Shown: piece by piece, positions 25,301 through 40,500 of the stretch
Layout of the letters: every line of letters starts with the position of its first letter
How positions within the stretch are numbered: the stretch's first letter is position 1
Assembly: GCA_003586115.2 (NCBI GenBank)
Contig: QVOM02000073.1
Span: 46,485,469 to 46,549,468 of the forward strand
From: Salvator merianae
Taxonomy: Eukaryota > Chordata > Lepidosauria > Squamata > Teiidae
Direction: 5' to 3'
Length of the DNA stretch: 64,000 bases
Made by a program: the position numbers and the translations under genes
The notes under the pieces: generated by a model
What the model saw: the letters and a program-made list of their open reading frames with translations, nothing else
The model's database searches: none
Told to the model about the DNA's origin: nothing

Positions 25301-28300
25301 GGCTGTAAAATGAGGCTTTTGCTGACAAAGACCTGCTCATATTCTGTATGCAGATGAAGTATGGTAAAGGAGTGAGCATACCATCTTCACTTTAGAGTAT
25401 TGGGTTGATCACACACAGGTTTTCATTAATTGGTGGAGGTGGAAATTGTGCTGATCTCTCAGTGAACCGTAATATTCTTTGCATGGAGAAGGTGTTCTTA
25501 CTCCTTGCTTTAAGGATCAAGAACAAGGGAGCACAGATCTGCTAATTGCCTCAGGATTGTAACTTACTTTTATTTCAGTTTTTCTTTTTTACACAACCAA
25601 TCCTGTCACTGAACCAGTAAATTATGTTTACTGCTAGTATAGGCTTATTAATTGAAGGAAATGTTTAAATATAAAACCTTCCCTTGCAAGAGGAAGTCAG
25701 AGCGGGATACATTATAGTTCTTTACAGCCCTTTGCAAACAGAACTAAGGAAGACAATGAAAACATGTGTACCACACGCATATCTATCTTGATATGGAACT
25801 TGGCAAGCTGACAGTGTTTGCCCGAGGACAAGGAGAAATGTTTGCCTGTCTGGGTACACCTTAGATAGGGCATAGCACATGACTTGTGTTTTTCATTTTC
25901 TGTCAATGTGCCTGATGATGATTAGAGGTTTAACTGTTGCTTTCAAGGCTATGAAAATGAGCCGTCGGTCAGCTGATGCCAGTCAGCGGAGTTTGGCATA
26001 TAACAGGATTGTGGATGCTTTAAATGAATTCAGGTGAGTTTATTTCCAGCTGGTGTCATGTTGTTGCTGAGGATCTGAATGTTTCTTACGGAAATGACTG
26101 AAAGATTTCTGTGTCTGTTTATAACCTTTCTGTTTAAATACTTAATTTAAAGACTGAAATGAGAACAGGGACAAGGTAGGACATAAATGACTGGTCGTAA
26201 GTGATCCAAAGCCTGACAAAGCTTTTCTGGTGATCTGAGGGAAGAAGATGCTCTTCTCTGTTGGATATCAGTAATCTAATTCAGTGCAGGTTTAGCCAGA
26301 GAACTGTAATGTACTGTGGCAATTGAAAGACTGCACTCAAGACACAATGGTCACTTCAGATTTCATTAAATCCCTCTCCTATGGACTAGCACCTTTGGTT
26401 CAAATCCTGCTTTAGAAATGCCTTTGAAAAAGTCACCTTATAACCATATGGTATGAGCAATATTTTCAAATATTATTTGGCACGTTTTATTAAATGTATA
26501 ATATACCCATTGCCAGATCTCTTCATAACATATAGAACATACTTAAACCACACCCTCTGACATGGGATTGGGACAAAAAGGTTTTCTCCCTTTCCCAGAC
26601 TTCTTGAACTAGGGGTCACGAAATGAAACTGAATTCTGGGGTGATTGACGACAGACCAAAGGAATTATTCTTTAACTCAACACAGAGTTAAACTTCAGAA
26701 TTCACTCTCATGAGATGTAGTTTTAACTACCAGCTTGATTGGCTTCAAAACTGGTTTGGATCCATTCATGGCAGCCAGAGCTATCAATGGCAATTAACCC
26801 TGATGGCAGCAGGAAGTGATGTGATGCCAAAGCTAGCTGCTGGGAGACTGCAAACAGGGCAAGTCGTGTGCTTATGTCCTGTTGGTGGGCTTCCTTGTGC
26901 AGCTCATTGGCTACTGTGAGAACAGAGCGCAGGACTAAATGGGCATGGCTGTGATCCAGAGGTGCATTTCTAATGTTGTTATGCCTTATGGCATTGTCTA
27001 TTTCAAGTTACCAGCTTCCTCAATAGCAGGCAACTTTAGGAGACTGGCAGCTTACTCAAGAAGCAGAGAGGCAGACTGGAGGAAGCTTCAGCCAGCAGAT
27101 GAGATTTTAATCTGCAAAGTTGCTTTACTTTGTTCTTGTCTGCAACTGTGGCTTTCTGATCATTCTTGTCCCGCCTCCTTGGGCAAGCTGACAATCACCT
27201 GAAGTGACCTACTGGTGGGGAAACAGGTAGTTTTAAACAGGCGATGATTTTTCTGCCCTTTTTCTCACGTGAAGTTAGAGATTCTGAGTAAACAATGAAA
27301 TAAGAATGTAGTAATGAGATGGAAAAGTTTTAAGATCTAACTTCTCCTTCCAGATGCTTGATGTTTATTGTGACATGATAATGCAGCACTAGATGCTCTA
27401 TTTTTGAGAACCTGGGTCAAATCTCACACTGTTCTTGTCGGGTATGTGTGTGTGCATATCACAAAGTGATGCTGAAGTTTTAATTCACACTTAGGATGCA
27501 TCCACACATTAAAATGTGGCTGTAAAATGGCTTAGAGGTGGTAGTATGTGGCAGCTAGTGTTCCCATCCCACCTCTAAACGACATTAAAGGCGAGAAAAT
27601 GCAGGTACCATTTCTAACCAACTTTAAACTAGCTTTTTCTTATGGCATGTAAATGCAGCTCAAATCAGTTATTTCAGTTCATAGCCTCTAAATATCTTGC
27701 TCTTTAGTTTCTTGGCACAATATGCTGCTTAAGACAGCCCTCCAAGGAATTTATTGCAGTACTTTGGTTGTTAAGATCAAGCAGGGGTAGAGTTTCAAGG
27801 AGAGAAACCAGGGAAAGTGAAGTGCATTTGTCATGCAATGTTGCTTATTAATATTTCCAGTTATTCTACTTATGCATCCTAGACAAACAGCTGTCATTTT
27901 GGATCACTTGGCAGTAGTGACCCATCATGAAATTAGGCTTTAATTACTCTTCTTCCCTTCCCCTTCCTTTTGTGTTTCTGGAAGGAACTGTACTCATTTT
28001 ATCTCTGACTTGTGTTTCCTTTTAAATTTGGATAAGATTTTCTTTTTTCTGTCTTGTAGAAAGCAGCCAGAATCATGAGGTCCTTAATAGCATTTCAGTA
28101 GAAACTAGTTGAGTGAGCATGTTTATAAAGAAAAAAAAAATCCCTCAGCTGTAACGCATATAATTGAGAGGTATCTTTACCGAGCCCACAAATTGACAAG
28201 GTATATCGATTGCATCATTTTGTTGTGTGTGCGTGTGTGCGCATTTCCAGTTTGATGGCCAGATTTCCATGGTGCAGCAAATATTGTTTTACAGTGCACA

Positions 28301-31300
28301 ACTGGGTGCACACGATCTAGGATATTTCCCTACAAATGGAACTGCTTTTTAACCAAATGTGTTAATATGGAGAAGGGCTACAGCTGCCAAGATGTTTTCT
28401 ATGCTCCGTTCTAATGCTACAGAGTAAAGGCTGCACAATATAAAAATTACTTCCACGAAGCCAGAAAATAACTAGCATTCCTTGCAACAGAAGAGGTCCG
28501 GTTAGTGAGATGAAAAAGAGCCTGAAATACCAGATGTTTTTAATTCTACATGTGTTTCTACACTGTTCAAGAACTGGTATTTTAAAGGAAAGAGGAAAAG
28601 GGCTGTGGTATTGATAGCACTTAGAATATCAGTTGCCTGTAATTAAAAAAAGAAGGGAAAAAAAAGAAATATGGTTCTTTGTCTAGCAGTTTACCCCAAG
28701 TAAGTGAATAATTCTGACTGGTACTCATTGATCTTTTGGGGTCCTCTTATGCAAGATCATATAAGTTTTTTAAAAAGCTGCCTCTCTGCTTCTAGTAGCT
28801 ATATAGAAGAGGATGTTTCAGCAGCTGTTGCTTGTAATTGTTAGAATTGCTGAAGCACATTTTTTTGCACAGTGATTAAAAGTGCAAGAGTCAATTTTAA
28901 GATGTACACCAATTTGAAAATGGTGGCATGGTTTGGTTTGAATTTGAACTGGTCAAACTGGTTTGGCACATCTTTAGTACTTTCTACTTTTCTGTTTAAA
29001 CCTATACACTCAGTATGTGTGGAGTTATATTTCTTAACAAGGCTACTACTTTTAAATTGATTCTGTCAATAAAGTATCTTTATTTCATTACTCTTTTCAA
29101 CAAGTGAAGTGCTTATCTTACTTTTAACACAACTGTAAAATTTCATAATGAAGTTTCAGATCAAAGCTATTCCTGTTCAATTTATCTATAAAAATTCTAA
29201 TAATTTTCCCTTAAAAAGACTATTACCTGATTTTATTGGTTATATTTTTAACCTGCTTTCAAAATTTGAATCTTGTTTCCTGATAGCAGTGAGGTTTGTA
29301 AATTAGACACTGCTTTAAGAGAAGTATGAGTTATTTATGTTTCACAGGAAAGTTCATGTTTTGATCTGAGCCAGAGTAGTGGGCAGGCATGGTTTGGGGG
29401 ACTAACTTCCAAAAATCTGAAAAAAATGTATGCTTGTACAAAATGATATAGCATGGTGGAGTTTTGTTTCTAGAGCTACAAACCGCTGTGGTTTGGTCAA
29501 CTGGTTGAGGTATTTTAGAGCTGCTCTAAAAGAGATTCTAGCCCTTTCTGCACTGGGCCTTATTCTGGATTATACCCACAGAATACCTGCGATTCACATG
29601 CTGGTACAGACTACAGTGCTGCTGTAATAATCCGGAGGAAGGCCCAGTTCAGAAATGGCCTCTATTCATGTAATTCTGCGTAGATCCCTAATTTCCCCTA
29701 AAAACGTTAGACCATTCTCAGCTTTAAATTCTTCTTAGTTCAGAAACAATGCACAGTTTTATTTTCTGTCACACTTTTAATCCCAAGATATTTCCAGCTA
29801 CAATGTGTTGATATTAAATATCTTACTAGTCTTGTGATGTGCATATTTATTACCCATAAGTGAATAAGTGTTTGAATTTGTTGTAAAGCTACAAATGCAT
29901 TTAATTGTTGGTCCACAGAAGTGGCAATGGAACCTTCTGGGACAGGGCAGCAGGCATTTAGCAAACAAGCAGTTTTGCTCAGGCACATATTCTATTGCCC
30001 TCAAGTCTCTGCGGGCACACTAAGTGCATTAATGTTGATTATGCCACTGAGTAGCCTCCACATCATATTCATTTCTGTGAGGAAAATGTGCAGAGATAGC
30101 AGGAAACACCACATACAGTGCTGAAGAAAAAACTTTTCAAGCCTTGGGATTCCTTACATTCAGAGTTTTAAAACACAATGCACCACTGCTTTGTGAAGGT
30201 GTTATTTCCAAAAGCAAAACTGTGCAATGTAACTCACTGTCTTAATTTTGCTAGCCACTTTGGCAGTTTCCAGCTGTTTTTTTCAGAGCATTGGCACCAA
30301 AAGGAAGAACAAAGAAAGATACATTTCTTGTAGACTCTGGCATTTGAATGTTTCCTTCTCAAATAGTAATAAATTTATGAAACTGAAGATTATAGGAATT
30401 CATTTCCAATAAGAATCAAAGTAGATACTGAACTGAGCAGATGGATAATTTCTCTTTATTTCCCATTTTTTAAAAATAGAGCATGAACAAATCAAAAGTG
30501 CTCTTAATAAGATGGTGGAAATGTTTAGGAATGGCTACTGCTGTTGTCCCAGGGGGCCAACACTATGGGTATCAGAACTGTCAGTGGGGTACCTGACTTT
30601 AGTCTGTTCGTCCATTGTCGTCCCCACAGACCAAAAATCTGTGTCAGAGGCAGATGGATGCTTATTGCTTTGATCCAGCATCCCTGACATCGATGTATTC
30701 AGTTGCTAAAATTTGTGACCTCAGGACTGCAGGACTGGTTTCACCAAAGGATGTTGCAGAGTAAGGCCATGACTGACTTGACATTATGAAGTGTGAGTGT
30801 AGTGTTGTTGCCTACATAACAGCTCCATTGTCGGCTCAGTGGCTATCAGAGTCCTTTTTCTGTTAGGAGTCAGAGCTGAGGCGATCAGCACACACAGTGA
30901 ATGTGACAGTTTTGCTTTAAAGCGTTTCAGAAGCGAACAGCAGGTTTTAATCAGATTTGAGCCTTAGAAACAGGCACCACACTGGTGCTCAAAGGCGTGT
31001 AAATCAAAACTGGGACGTGAGTCAAACAAAGCCAATGTGTGAGCGTGAAGGCCCTGATCTCATCCCATTCCTGTTGACCGAACAAGACGTCTTTGCTCAA
31101 CGTGGTGCAGTAATATGAGTAATGTGCCTTGAAAGGGGGTAAAATATTTAAGTGCAATTTGTATATCAAGCGTCTGCTAGGGAGAAATGAAAGACAGGCT
31201 TTTCCTCATTTGCCCAGCTGAAAGGCAGTTAATCCCTTTCACCCTGGTCGGTTCTGTGCAATTACTTACATGTCTGGCACTGAGGGTTCCCTTTGCTGCA

Positions 31301-31494
31301 GTCACATGCTAGCTGGCTTGCAGCCAGTGGAATCTGATCACTCTCTCTGAGGAAACACTATCAGTTGCAGATGCAGCCACGGTTACCAGAATAGTAAATA
31401 ACAAGTCACAAGACTTGAGCTAGCCTTTCAACGAAAACAAATAGTTTAATATCTTAGTATAAGAACAGAAACTGCCTCCTCCTCTTCTCTCTCT

Positions 31495-31556
<62 letters not shown>

Positions 31557-34500
31557 TAAATGCACACCACGACATCATACTGTTTGTACTGATTAAGCTT
31601 TCCAACAGCTTACTTGGGGCTAAAACAGAACCCAGAAGGCTTGTTTTGTTTTTTGTTTTGAACATCAGTTTTACCTCAACCTTAGGATGAGTTGAACTTC
31701 CTTGATGCAAATTGATCTTTCTTACAGCATATTCTGCACATTGTTTATATGTTGACTTTGCTTGTGCAGGGTATTTATTACTGGAGTCCAAAGAAAGGAA
31801 CATTAGTCTTATTTCATTCCAGCCTCAAATCTAAGGGTGTGAATACATGGGCTTTTTTGGGATTGCCCTATATGTGAATGCAGGAAAAAAACCCCACATC
31901 ACACAATTTTAAAAATAAGCAGCTAAAAGCCCCCTACCTGACAGTTCTTCCTCACCATTGCCTTCCTTGCTCACCTTTCATTGGCTGCCACCATCCCGGT
32001 TTTCCATGGACCTAACTGGTTGGTGGCAGTATTTATTTATTTATTTATTTATTTATTGGATTTGTATGCCGCCCCTCTCCGAAGACTCGGGGAGTCTTCG
32101 GGCAGTAGCAGGCTGGGATGGGCTAGGAGCCTCCATAGTCTCCCACTCCATCTGACCCATACTGCTGTGAATCACCCCGAGAGTGATTATTTTGCATCTG
32201 TGGAAGGGGCAGACTTCGAGGCTTGGGGACAAGGTAACGTGTTCTTTTTTATATTTTCTGCCTGTCCCTTGAGTCTTAAATTCACTCTGGGGGTGTCCCT
32301 AAACACGTATGTGAACACACCCTAAATTGTAGATATCACAGTGAAGTCAGTAGTCCTAATGAGGACTACTTATACCTTGTACCTGACCATAAGCTATTCT
32401 GGTGGGCAAGGATGGCTGCTCAAACACAGGCAATAGGATGGTAGCATAGAACAGAATTGATTATGGTTGTGGTTCTCTGGCAGTTGCTTCTTGGGAAGCT
32501 GAAGGAAGTTGTCTAAACCATCAGGCTGCCTAAAGCAGTGACATAATCACAGTTTCTTCCTTCTGTTAACATCAGGATTGGGGAAAATATTAAATGTCAG
32601 GAACCCAGATAGATATTTTGTCCACCAAACAAAAACAGATGTGATTCTTCCTTCTCTCCTATGTAAAAGTAGGTACTTAGGATTTTATCCACTGACTGCT
32701 TACTCCTGTGCCTGGCTAAAAGGAAATATGTTTGCTACCTGGGCGGGGTAAGGGGTGTTAGCTCTGGCTGTCAGAACTGAGCTTCGTGGCTACTACATGG
32801 AGATAAAAGATAAAAAGCCTGAAGAGAGAGGTGACACTCCTGAGTGAAATAGCTTCAAGGCAAGTGATGTCTGGAGATGGAGAACAGGCCATGGAACTGA
32901 AGCTGGTGGGATGGGTTGCTCCTAGCAGTAACACCGAGGGCATGGCATGGCCTCTTCATCCCCAACTAAAGAGTTAGTGCACATCAGAGAGGCTCACCTC
33001 AGACTGTCAGCTGAGGAATGCCAGTGATTGTATTCCAATGTTTATTTAGATATTATGTGATAGCTATGATACACAACTGTTTTTTCAGCTAAGCACTGAC
33101 CAAGAGTCCAGGTTTGAACCTTTCTAGACAGCTAGGCTGGCATACGATGGGATTACTGGGCGCTACCCTGATAATCCCACTCAGCAGCAGCTAATTTTTT
33201 TCTATTCTTATGGAAATTTTAGGGTGGCATACACTTAGGATTAAAAAGGATCATGAATAAAAAAAAAACATTCAAGATAAAACTCAGGTCCTTTGACTAT
33301 CTGGTGGTATTGTTAGGTTATATGAAGCTACTTGGTACTGTTTTAGAAGATGTTAGGCACCCAGTTAGACCAGATAGATCACAAACCCTAGAATATTTCC
33401 AGACAGTACAGGATTTTGATCAGCACTAAATTAATTCATTTCCACATTATGGCTCATCTAGCCCAGGAGTCTGCTCTTTCAGTGGCCAACCAGCTGCACA
33501 GGGAAGCCCAACAGCAGGACATAAGCACACAGCTTGCTTGGCTTGCAGTCCCCCAGCTGCTGGCCTTTGGAGCCATATCTCCTATAGCTGCTATCAGGCG
33601 AGTATTATTTTATAAATTATAAATAAATAATAGCCATTGATAGCTCTTACGTCCATGAATTGGTCTGAACCTTTTTTTGAAGTGGTACAAGCCAGCAGCC
33701 AACATCACATCTCGTTTAAAAATGTCCTTTTGTCTGTCCTTATTTATCTAAGATTTAGCTTCATTGGATGACTTCTGGTTCTAGTAGTTTGAAAAAGAGA
33801 GGAAAAACAACCTGTCATCCAGAATAAATATGCAGATACAGCCCATGGAAGCCCGAGTACAAAAGCTCCCATAATTCCTCTGCAGTTGGGCTTATTAAGC
33901 ATATTCCAGAGCAACAACTCCTAGACTTATATTCTCAAGCATGGCATAATCAGCCATAAATACAAAGTCCAATGCAATTTTTTGGGGAATTCCTGGAGAA
34001 CTTTGCTGCCATAAGTGAGCAGATATCCCTGCCTTTATGGGAGAAAGTCTTGCAACTTTGTAGTGACAGCCAGCAGTCGAAGTACTATGGGATGTTAAAA
34101 CTCGAAATTTCTGATTAGAGACTTCTGATTACCCCGTTCTGCAATATATGTGTGCTACACCTGTTCTTTCTCCCCTAAGTCTCAGAAATTATACACCCTG
34201 CAAGTGACCAGTTTGTCAATATGCTGCATTAATCAGAAACAGCTGACTTGCTCTAAAGAATCTCAAAAGCACTTTACTGATCATCACTGCAGCCAAGGCT
34301 GTTCTCCTTTTAAGGCAGAGATTGAGCTGGTTGTCTACCAAGTTCCTCTCCATTTAATGTCTGACCCCAAAGCTAGACTTCCAAATTTATTGGCTCGTTT
34401 ATTATTCAGTCCCAAATTAAGCTCGTGGCATTTTGCTCACACCTCCTACTGTCCATGAAAATATACCGTATATTTTAGTGGATCTGCTAAACACCCAGCT

Positions 34501-37500
34501 GGTCACATGTACTCCTCTGAGTCACCACCACCTATCGCTGTGAATGGAGTCGGGGAGTATATTGTGTTGAACGCATTTTGGACTCTAGCTACTGTCAAGG
34601 TAGAGTCCAGTGCTTAATGGGAGAACACCACAATTGTACATGCGTTCTAAATACTGAGACAATTCCACCTCCATAGGTGTAAATCCAAGACCACAGGTTG
34701 GGGCATGAAGAACTATGCAAAGAATGACAACAACAGTGAAGATGTAGGAAGGCATGTTGGGGAGAGTTCTAGGAAACGGTGGAATGGCTCTCCTTTCTGT
34801 GGAAACTGTTGTTGTTCACCAGTAGTTTCAGTAGGATTTGTAGGACTTGGATCTAAGGCGCTTTCTGCACTGGACTGTATTCTGGATTATGTTCTGCAAT
34901 AGGGACCTGCCAACCTGCATGTTTGTGCAGACTATGAAAGGCCCCATCTGGGGCCCACCGTAGTGTGCTCTAGCATGTGGATGGCTGGTTCCTTTTCCAG
35001 AATATAATCTGGGCAAAGGACCAGTGCACAAAGGGCCTAAGATTTTAAAAGGATGTTTGGAATGAAACGTCAGAGGTCTGTAAATACATATTAAGAAACT
35101 GGTGGGTGTGAGGATGATTCTCACTTGATTCTCACTGCTGGTTCTAACTGGATATTTTTCTCCTAATCCTAGTTTGCAGATAAGAGAAAGTGTGAGAAAA
35201 TATTCCTTGAGAAAGTGGCCTACTTATCGTAGACATGTGCTTGGTTCAATTCAGTGGGACCGTAACTGCTTAGGTTCAGCCACATCCTGACAAGGAGCAA
35301 GCTGAGCAATTGCTATAATCGATCCCTACTTCATGCCAAGCCACCAAGGTGGCTGTGAACCATTCAGAGCACTGAGCTAGGCAAAGGGTGTAAATTGTGT
35401 CCTGCAAGGTGTGCATCTGGAACCAACTCAAACTGAAGCCAAACTGAACCAATACCTCTGCCTGTCTTCACTATATTAATTCATGGTAAACTCAAGATGA
35501 ATCCTGTTTTAGGGGAGTCTAGCACTGTCAAAAGGAGAGAGTAAGGGGTGGAAAGGCAGATAGAGGCAATGATAAATGGAGGAGAAATACAGTTATACAA
35601 TTGTTTCTGTTAATCACCCTTCTGATTAGTTACAATAGAACCGTGGAATAAAAAAGGATAAGATATGAGGGGGCAGTAAATGATAAAGCAAGCATGTGAT
35701 CTTCAGACAGCTGAGAGTAATCAAACAGGGTGAGTAATAGGTACAGAGGTATGACAAAGTATGATTGAATAAGTGAGGTGAAGCCTAAGAAGATTGGAGA
35801 GATAAGGACAAGAAACTGTAATCTGGGAGATGGGAAAACTAAAGAATGTTTGAGTATCACACTGTCAGAGAAACTAGAGAAGTAAATCATTTTTATACAA
35901 GATATTGGATTTATGTGGTTGGGCCAAGATGACCAGATAGATATGAAGACAGGGAGGAGTTGCATTACCTACACATAAATTTTAACATGCGTTAAATCAG
36001 GTCCACCTGCAGTAAATCATACCAACATGTCAATTTATATGACATGTTGAAAAATGTGCAATATTTTCAAACGATCCACATTTTTTGCAAAATGTTTTTC
36101 CAGCATCCCAAGCACATTGCTTCTTCCAGTGTGTTTTTTTGCTTTTGTTTTTTTTAGGTGTGTCCACATTGTGAATGTACAGAAACCAGATATGGTGTTC
36201 TGAGGGAGGGCAAGACAGTATTGCCCCGGTTTTTCTCTTTATAAAGGAAATTAATCATTTACAATACTATGGGTACCCAGCCCTTCTGCTGTCTGTAAGA
36301 AGGTGACCAGTGCGCATAGAGCTTTGATTGGAAGAGCTGGCATGATAAATTAGAGAGCGGGAGTGACTGCTGAAGCTTGGCAGTCTGCTTGAGAAAAAAG
36401 ATCACAAGGCAGCTGCTGAAGGAAATAAGTCCAGCCAGTCAGAACCAGTTAGAGTGGTGGGAAGGTGTATCAAACAGGGAGCAGAGCAACCACTAGTGTT
36501 TCAGCAACAGTGATTTATTTGGCCTGTCTTGGGTACAAGCACACTAGATGTACTTTAAATATACAGGTCTGACCTCTCCCTAACTCAAAATTCATGTGCT
36601 TTCATCCAGAGTTCATTTTGAAGGGTGAGGTAAAGCATGGGTGTAGCTAGGGCCTTAATCATGTAGAATATGACCGGCAAAGATAAGATGTGTACTGCCA
36701 CTTCAGGCCATACCAAAAGGAGGCTGGGACCACAGGAAGGAGTGTGATGGCTGCACATCACTGGGCTCATGCACATCACTGGGCGCATTCTTAGGGTGGA
36801 ATCCACTCTCAGGAATGCTCCTTTTGCTCAGAGAGCATGAGCTGGCTTCGCTCTTGAGGCTCCCACCTACCATTACGCAGAGCTCCAAAAATGGTATTCT
36901 TCAGGACCATTTCTTCTGCTTTACATAATTGCCCTGGATGGAAACTGCAGCACCCGGGAACTTTGTTTGGCAGACCTGAAGTTTGCACAGGTAAGGCCAG
37001 GCAAGCTGAGAGAATGACCCACAGCCCCACACCTGGTCTAAACTAAGTCTTCTGGCCCAGAAGCAATCCCCTTCAATGTCCTCCCCATGCCTTGCTAAAG
37101 TTTTATCTGGAGAACAAATAAGAAGGGATATATTTTTGGTAAAACTGTAAAGTAAAAAAATAAAGATGATCTGGAACAGAGCAACATTATGAAGATCAAA
37201 GGAGAGTGAGAAGTGAAAGAGAAAGCCAGGACTATATGCTTTGTCAGAAGACTGGATGGTATATTGTCTTGGACAAATACGGACAGGAGGGATTAGGAGG
37301 AAATATGAGAAGCTTGTTCTTAGATACATTGAACTTGAGATGACAAAAACCATCTCTGCAGAAATATCAGAGAACCATTTGAATTATTGAAGGTATGGAA
37401 AGCTGTGAACTTGATGACAGTACCCTGGAGAAATAAATACTCTGACTACTATTCACATAGGTAGTCCTAGCATAAATAAATCCTGGAGGTTTTATTGTAC

Positions 37501-40500
37501 TGTAACAGGTTTGTTACTTTGTTGACCTTGTTTCCTTTCTTCTTTTCTGTAGAATAACAATTTGTAATCTGTATACCATGCCACGGATTGCAGAACCTGT
37601 TTGGCTTACAATGATGTCTGGGATGCCTGAAAAGAACCAGCTATGTCATCGCTTCATGAAAGAGTTCACCTTCCTAATGGAACAGGCCTCCAAGAACCAG
37701 TAAGATTCTCCTCGCTTTTAATATTAAAGAGGAAGGCAGTGTGTTAGTTGGAGAAGAATGGATAATTTGTTTCCAGGAATAGGCAGGGGCGTGCAGTGAT
37801 TTATTCTCTCCTTCCCTCTTAAAGTGCCAAATAAAGGAGAACAAATTTTAGTAACGATGAAACTGCCCCATATTTTGTGAGATCATTGCTTAGCAGTGGT
37901 TACCAAGGTTCCAGGAAGTAATCTTCCTTAGCTCTATCTGGAGATGTCATGCGTGAATCCCAAATCCACGCAGAGCAGCGGACCTTCTTTCCTAAAACTC
38001 CCTGAAAAAGGGACATCATGCTGTTCAGACCAAAATGTTGCAAAGTGCAACAAGATTCATTAATGACTACTTTCATAAAAAGGTTTATTCCTGTTACAGA
38101 TCTCATGAAGGGAAGAGATCTCATGCGTCAGTATCCACTAATAGGGCCTGGTGAAAGCACAGATGAAATCTAAAGTTACTTTTTTCCTTGGCTGCTTGAA
38201 TTCACTATATTGGCTTTGGGGGAGAGTTCTGCATAAGCTGAAGGATGTACTCAATGTACACTGTCTATTATAATATTATAAAATGTTCAACCCATACTTT
38301 TATACTGTAAAATTTAGAGCCATGCACAAGCTGGTTCTAGTTGCTTTGGTTTGCATTGAACTGAAGTTTGCCATCATTTTAACTTGCTCGTGGGTTTGAC
38401 AGACCAATGACCTGGATCATTAAGCAGACTAGTTGGCTTGGGTTTGTTGAAATCCCTTCTGTCAGCAGCTGCTATGTGCTACTGCCTGCCCACTTCAGCC
38501 CATACTACCGCCCTTCCACTTTGGTCTATGTTGCTGCCACTTGTTCAGTTGTTCTGAAATGCCAAGCCTGGGTCCTTGCCCTCTGGAAGTACAAGTCCCA
38601 GCATTTTGCTCACATGCATGGTACCACTTCTTCTTAGAGGAAGGCCTCAAACACAGCGGCGGCCCGTAACTTTAAGGGTGGGGGTTTGCGCGAGTGCCAT
38701 GGCCGTTCGCGGGGCCTCCGGAGGCCCCGGAGGCCCCGCGAACGACCATGGCACTCAGGCGAACCCCTGCCCTTAAAGGCACGGGCCGCTGCTGCTCAAA
38801 CATAATCACATCAAGTGTGTGACCAGAATTTGAGGCCTTCCCAGTACAGGAAGCCATCTTGCTGGGCCATGTGATTCAAGAACACAAGCAGGAGCAGCAT
38901 GGCAGAACAGGGCAGGCAACAGTAGTGTAAGCAGATAGCAAAACCAGTGTGGACCAGAGCAGGTATGTGGCAGCCAAAGGAAGAAGAGGAATAGCTGGGC
39001 AAGCCAGGGCACAGTTTGGATTGCTAGTGAGCTAAATCTCAAAGGTTAAGCTCAGTTTAGTGACCCTTGAGATCTGGTTCATGGTGACCCTGCTCATCAG
39101 AAACCCCTAATGCACATCTGTAGTAAAATTCTATATCGAGTGAATAATGATTTTTGTCTCAACCTTTAAATTATTATTTAGAGCCTTTCTGCAAACTTTC
39201 AAGCTCTTCTGTTAAAAAATCCGTATTCAAAAATGCTAAATTTAGGTACCCTATTAAGATCTTAAACCTATGAGACTTGATTTCTGACTGACGGAGAGAA
39301 GCCATGCTTCAACAGAACAAAAAACGTAAGATTAACTGCCAAACCGTATAACGTCCCAATAGGCTTGAATGCAGCTGTTTGAGCTTATCAGCTGCCACTT
39401 ACCAGATGTCAGCAAAGTCTTTTCAGAAAAACTGAACCATAATAAAATTATTACAGTGCAGTATTGTGGCCAGGTTTCAAACGACTGCTTCATGGTGCTG
39501 CTTTTAATTATAGCACAGTAAGTGCTGTGTTAGCCATCTTCCTTCTTTTGTTTTTGTGGCTTTTGCGAATGTTAATACGTTTTTATGCACTGCCCAGATA
39601 GGTTTTGGCTTGGAGGGTATATTATCATTCTAAATGTTGCTATAGTACTAACAGTAGTAGGTTTCATACTATATTATTTCTATAGAAGTTGATGAATACT
39701 TCCCAGTTCCACGTGGAGGCAGAGCAAGTGATATCACGGGGACAGAACCAGAACCTGTATACTCTTCAGTTACTGTGTTTGAATGGCTAGCATAACAGGA
39801 AACAGCCAAGCAGTCCTTAGAATTCAAATTCCTACTGAGTCATGGAATCACCATGGGTGACCTTGGGCCATTCATGGGCCACACTAGAGGCTGGACCGGA
39901 CCAGAGCCATGCATTGGGGCACCGTGTTTTGTGCCAGCTCCAAAGCTCATGCCAGCTTTGGAGCTGCAGCACTGGGTGCTTCTGAAGGGGATAGTGGACA
40001 CCTTGTGGTATACTGGATTATGGAGGCGTGCCATCTGCATCCTCTGTGATCCAGTATACCCCCCCCCCCCAGTATGCTGGTACACTGGGCAAGGGGGTCA
40101 TTTTGGGCACTCTAGTCTGGACTATGCTCAGTCCTGTGCAGTCAAGCATACTGAGAGCGACAAGGCTTTCCTTAAACTGCACCAGCCTGTGGAAGATTGG
40201 CACCAGTCTTGGTCTGCAAGGGTGGAAATGGCCATTACCTCTCAGGCTAATCTACCTCATCACGTAGTTGTATGGATAAAATACAGGGAAGGAGAAAGGT
40301 GTTTATCTGTTTCAGAGTGATTCGTCTCAGCTAGCAAGGACTAGCAAGGACAACTACTTTTTCTTGACTTGATATATTGTGAAGGATCAGAACCAAAGCA
40401 AGGAAGCATAAAAATAAAATATAACAACTAGAACCACAACATTGATGGGGGATCATTAAATAGTTTAATAAAAGGATCTCCTGTAATTATGCACAGTCCA

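Larger units (their letters stand above)
26034..37552 (+). other. FNIP1: FNIP1 longest intron in the window
   Basis: 11.5 kb of mostly transposon remnants: CR1/L3 ends at 26705 and 33440, family MITEs at 29541 and 34858, a TAA-flanked element at 31835 and a CT/CA microsatellite at 31474. The stretches 27200-29530, 29660-31470, 32330-33430, 33720-34850 and 35040-37550 contain nothing I recognise on either strand. Confidence 0.7.

Noticed and set aside
27493..27665. Possible foldback element around TTAGAGGTGG / CCACCTCTAA
   Set aside because: Only about 12 bases pair convincingly, with no termini or target duplication.
36901..37353. 150-codon minus-strand open frame with hydrophobic stretches
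   Set aside because: No recognisable family, AT-rich composition typical of the intron, no splice or start context to support a nested gene.
38576..38857. Overlapping open frames on both strands around 38700
   Set aside because: They come from the GC-rich palindromic MITE, which lacks stops by composition.
39853..40320. 155-codon open frame on the plus strand
   Set aside because: It runs through a transposon-family copy including a C-run; no domain or conserved block.
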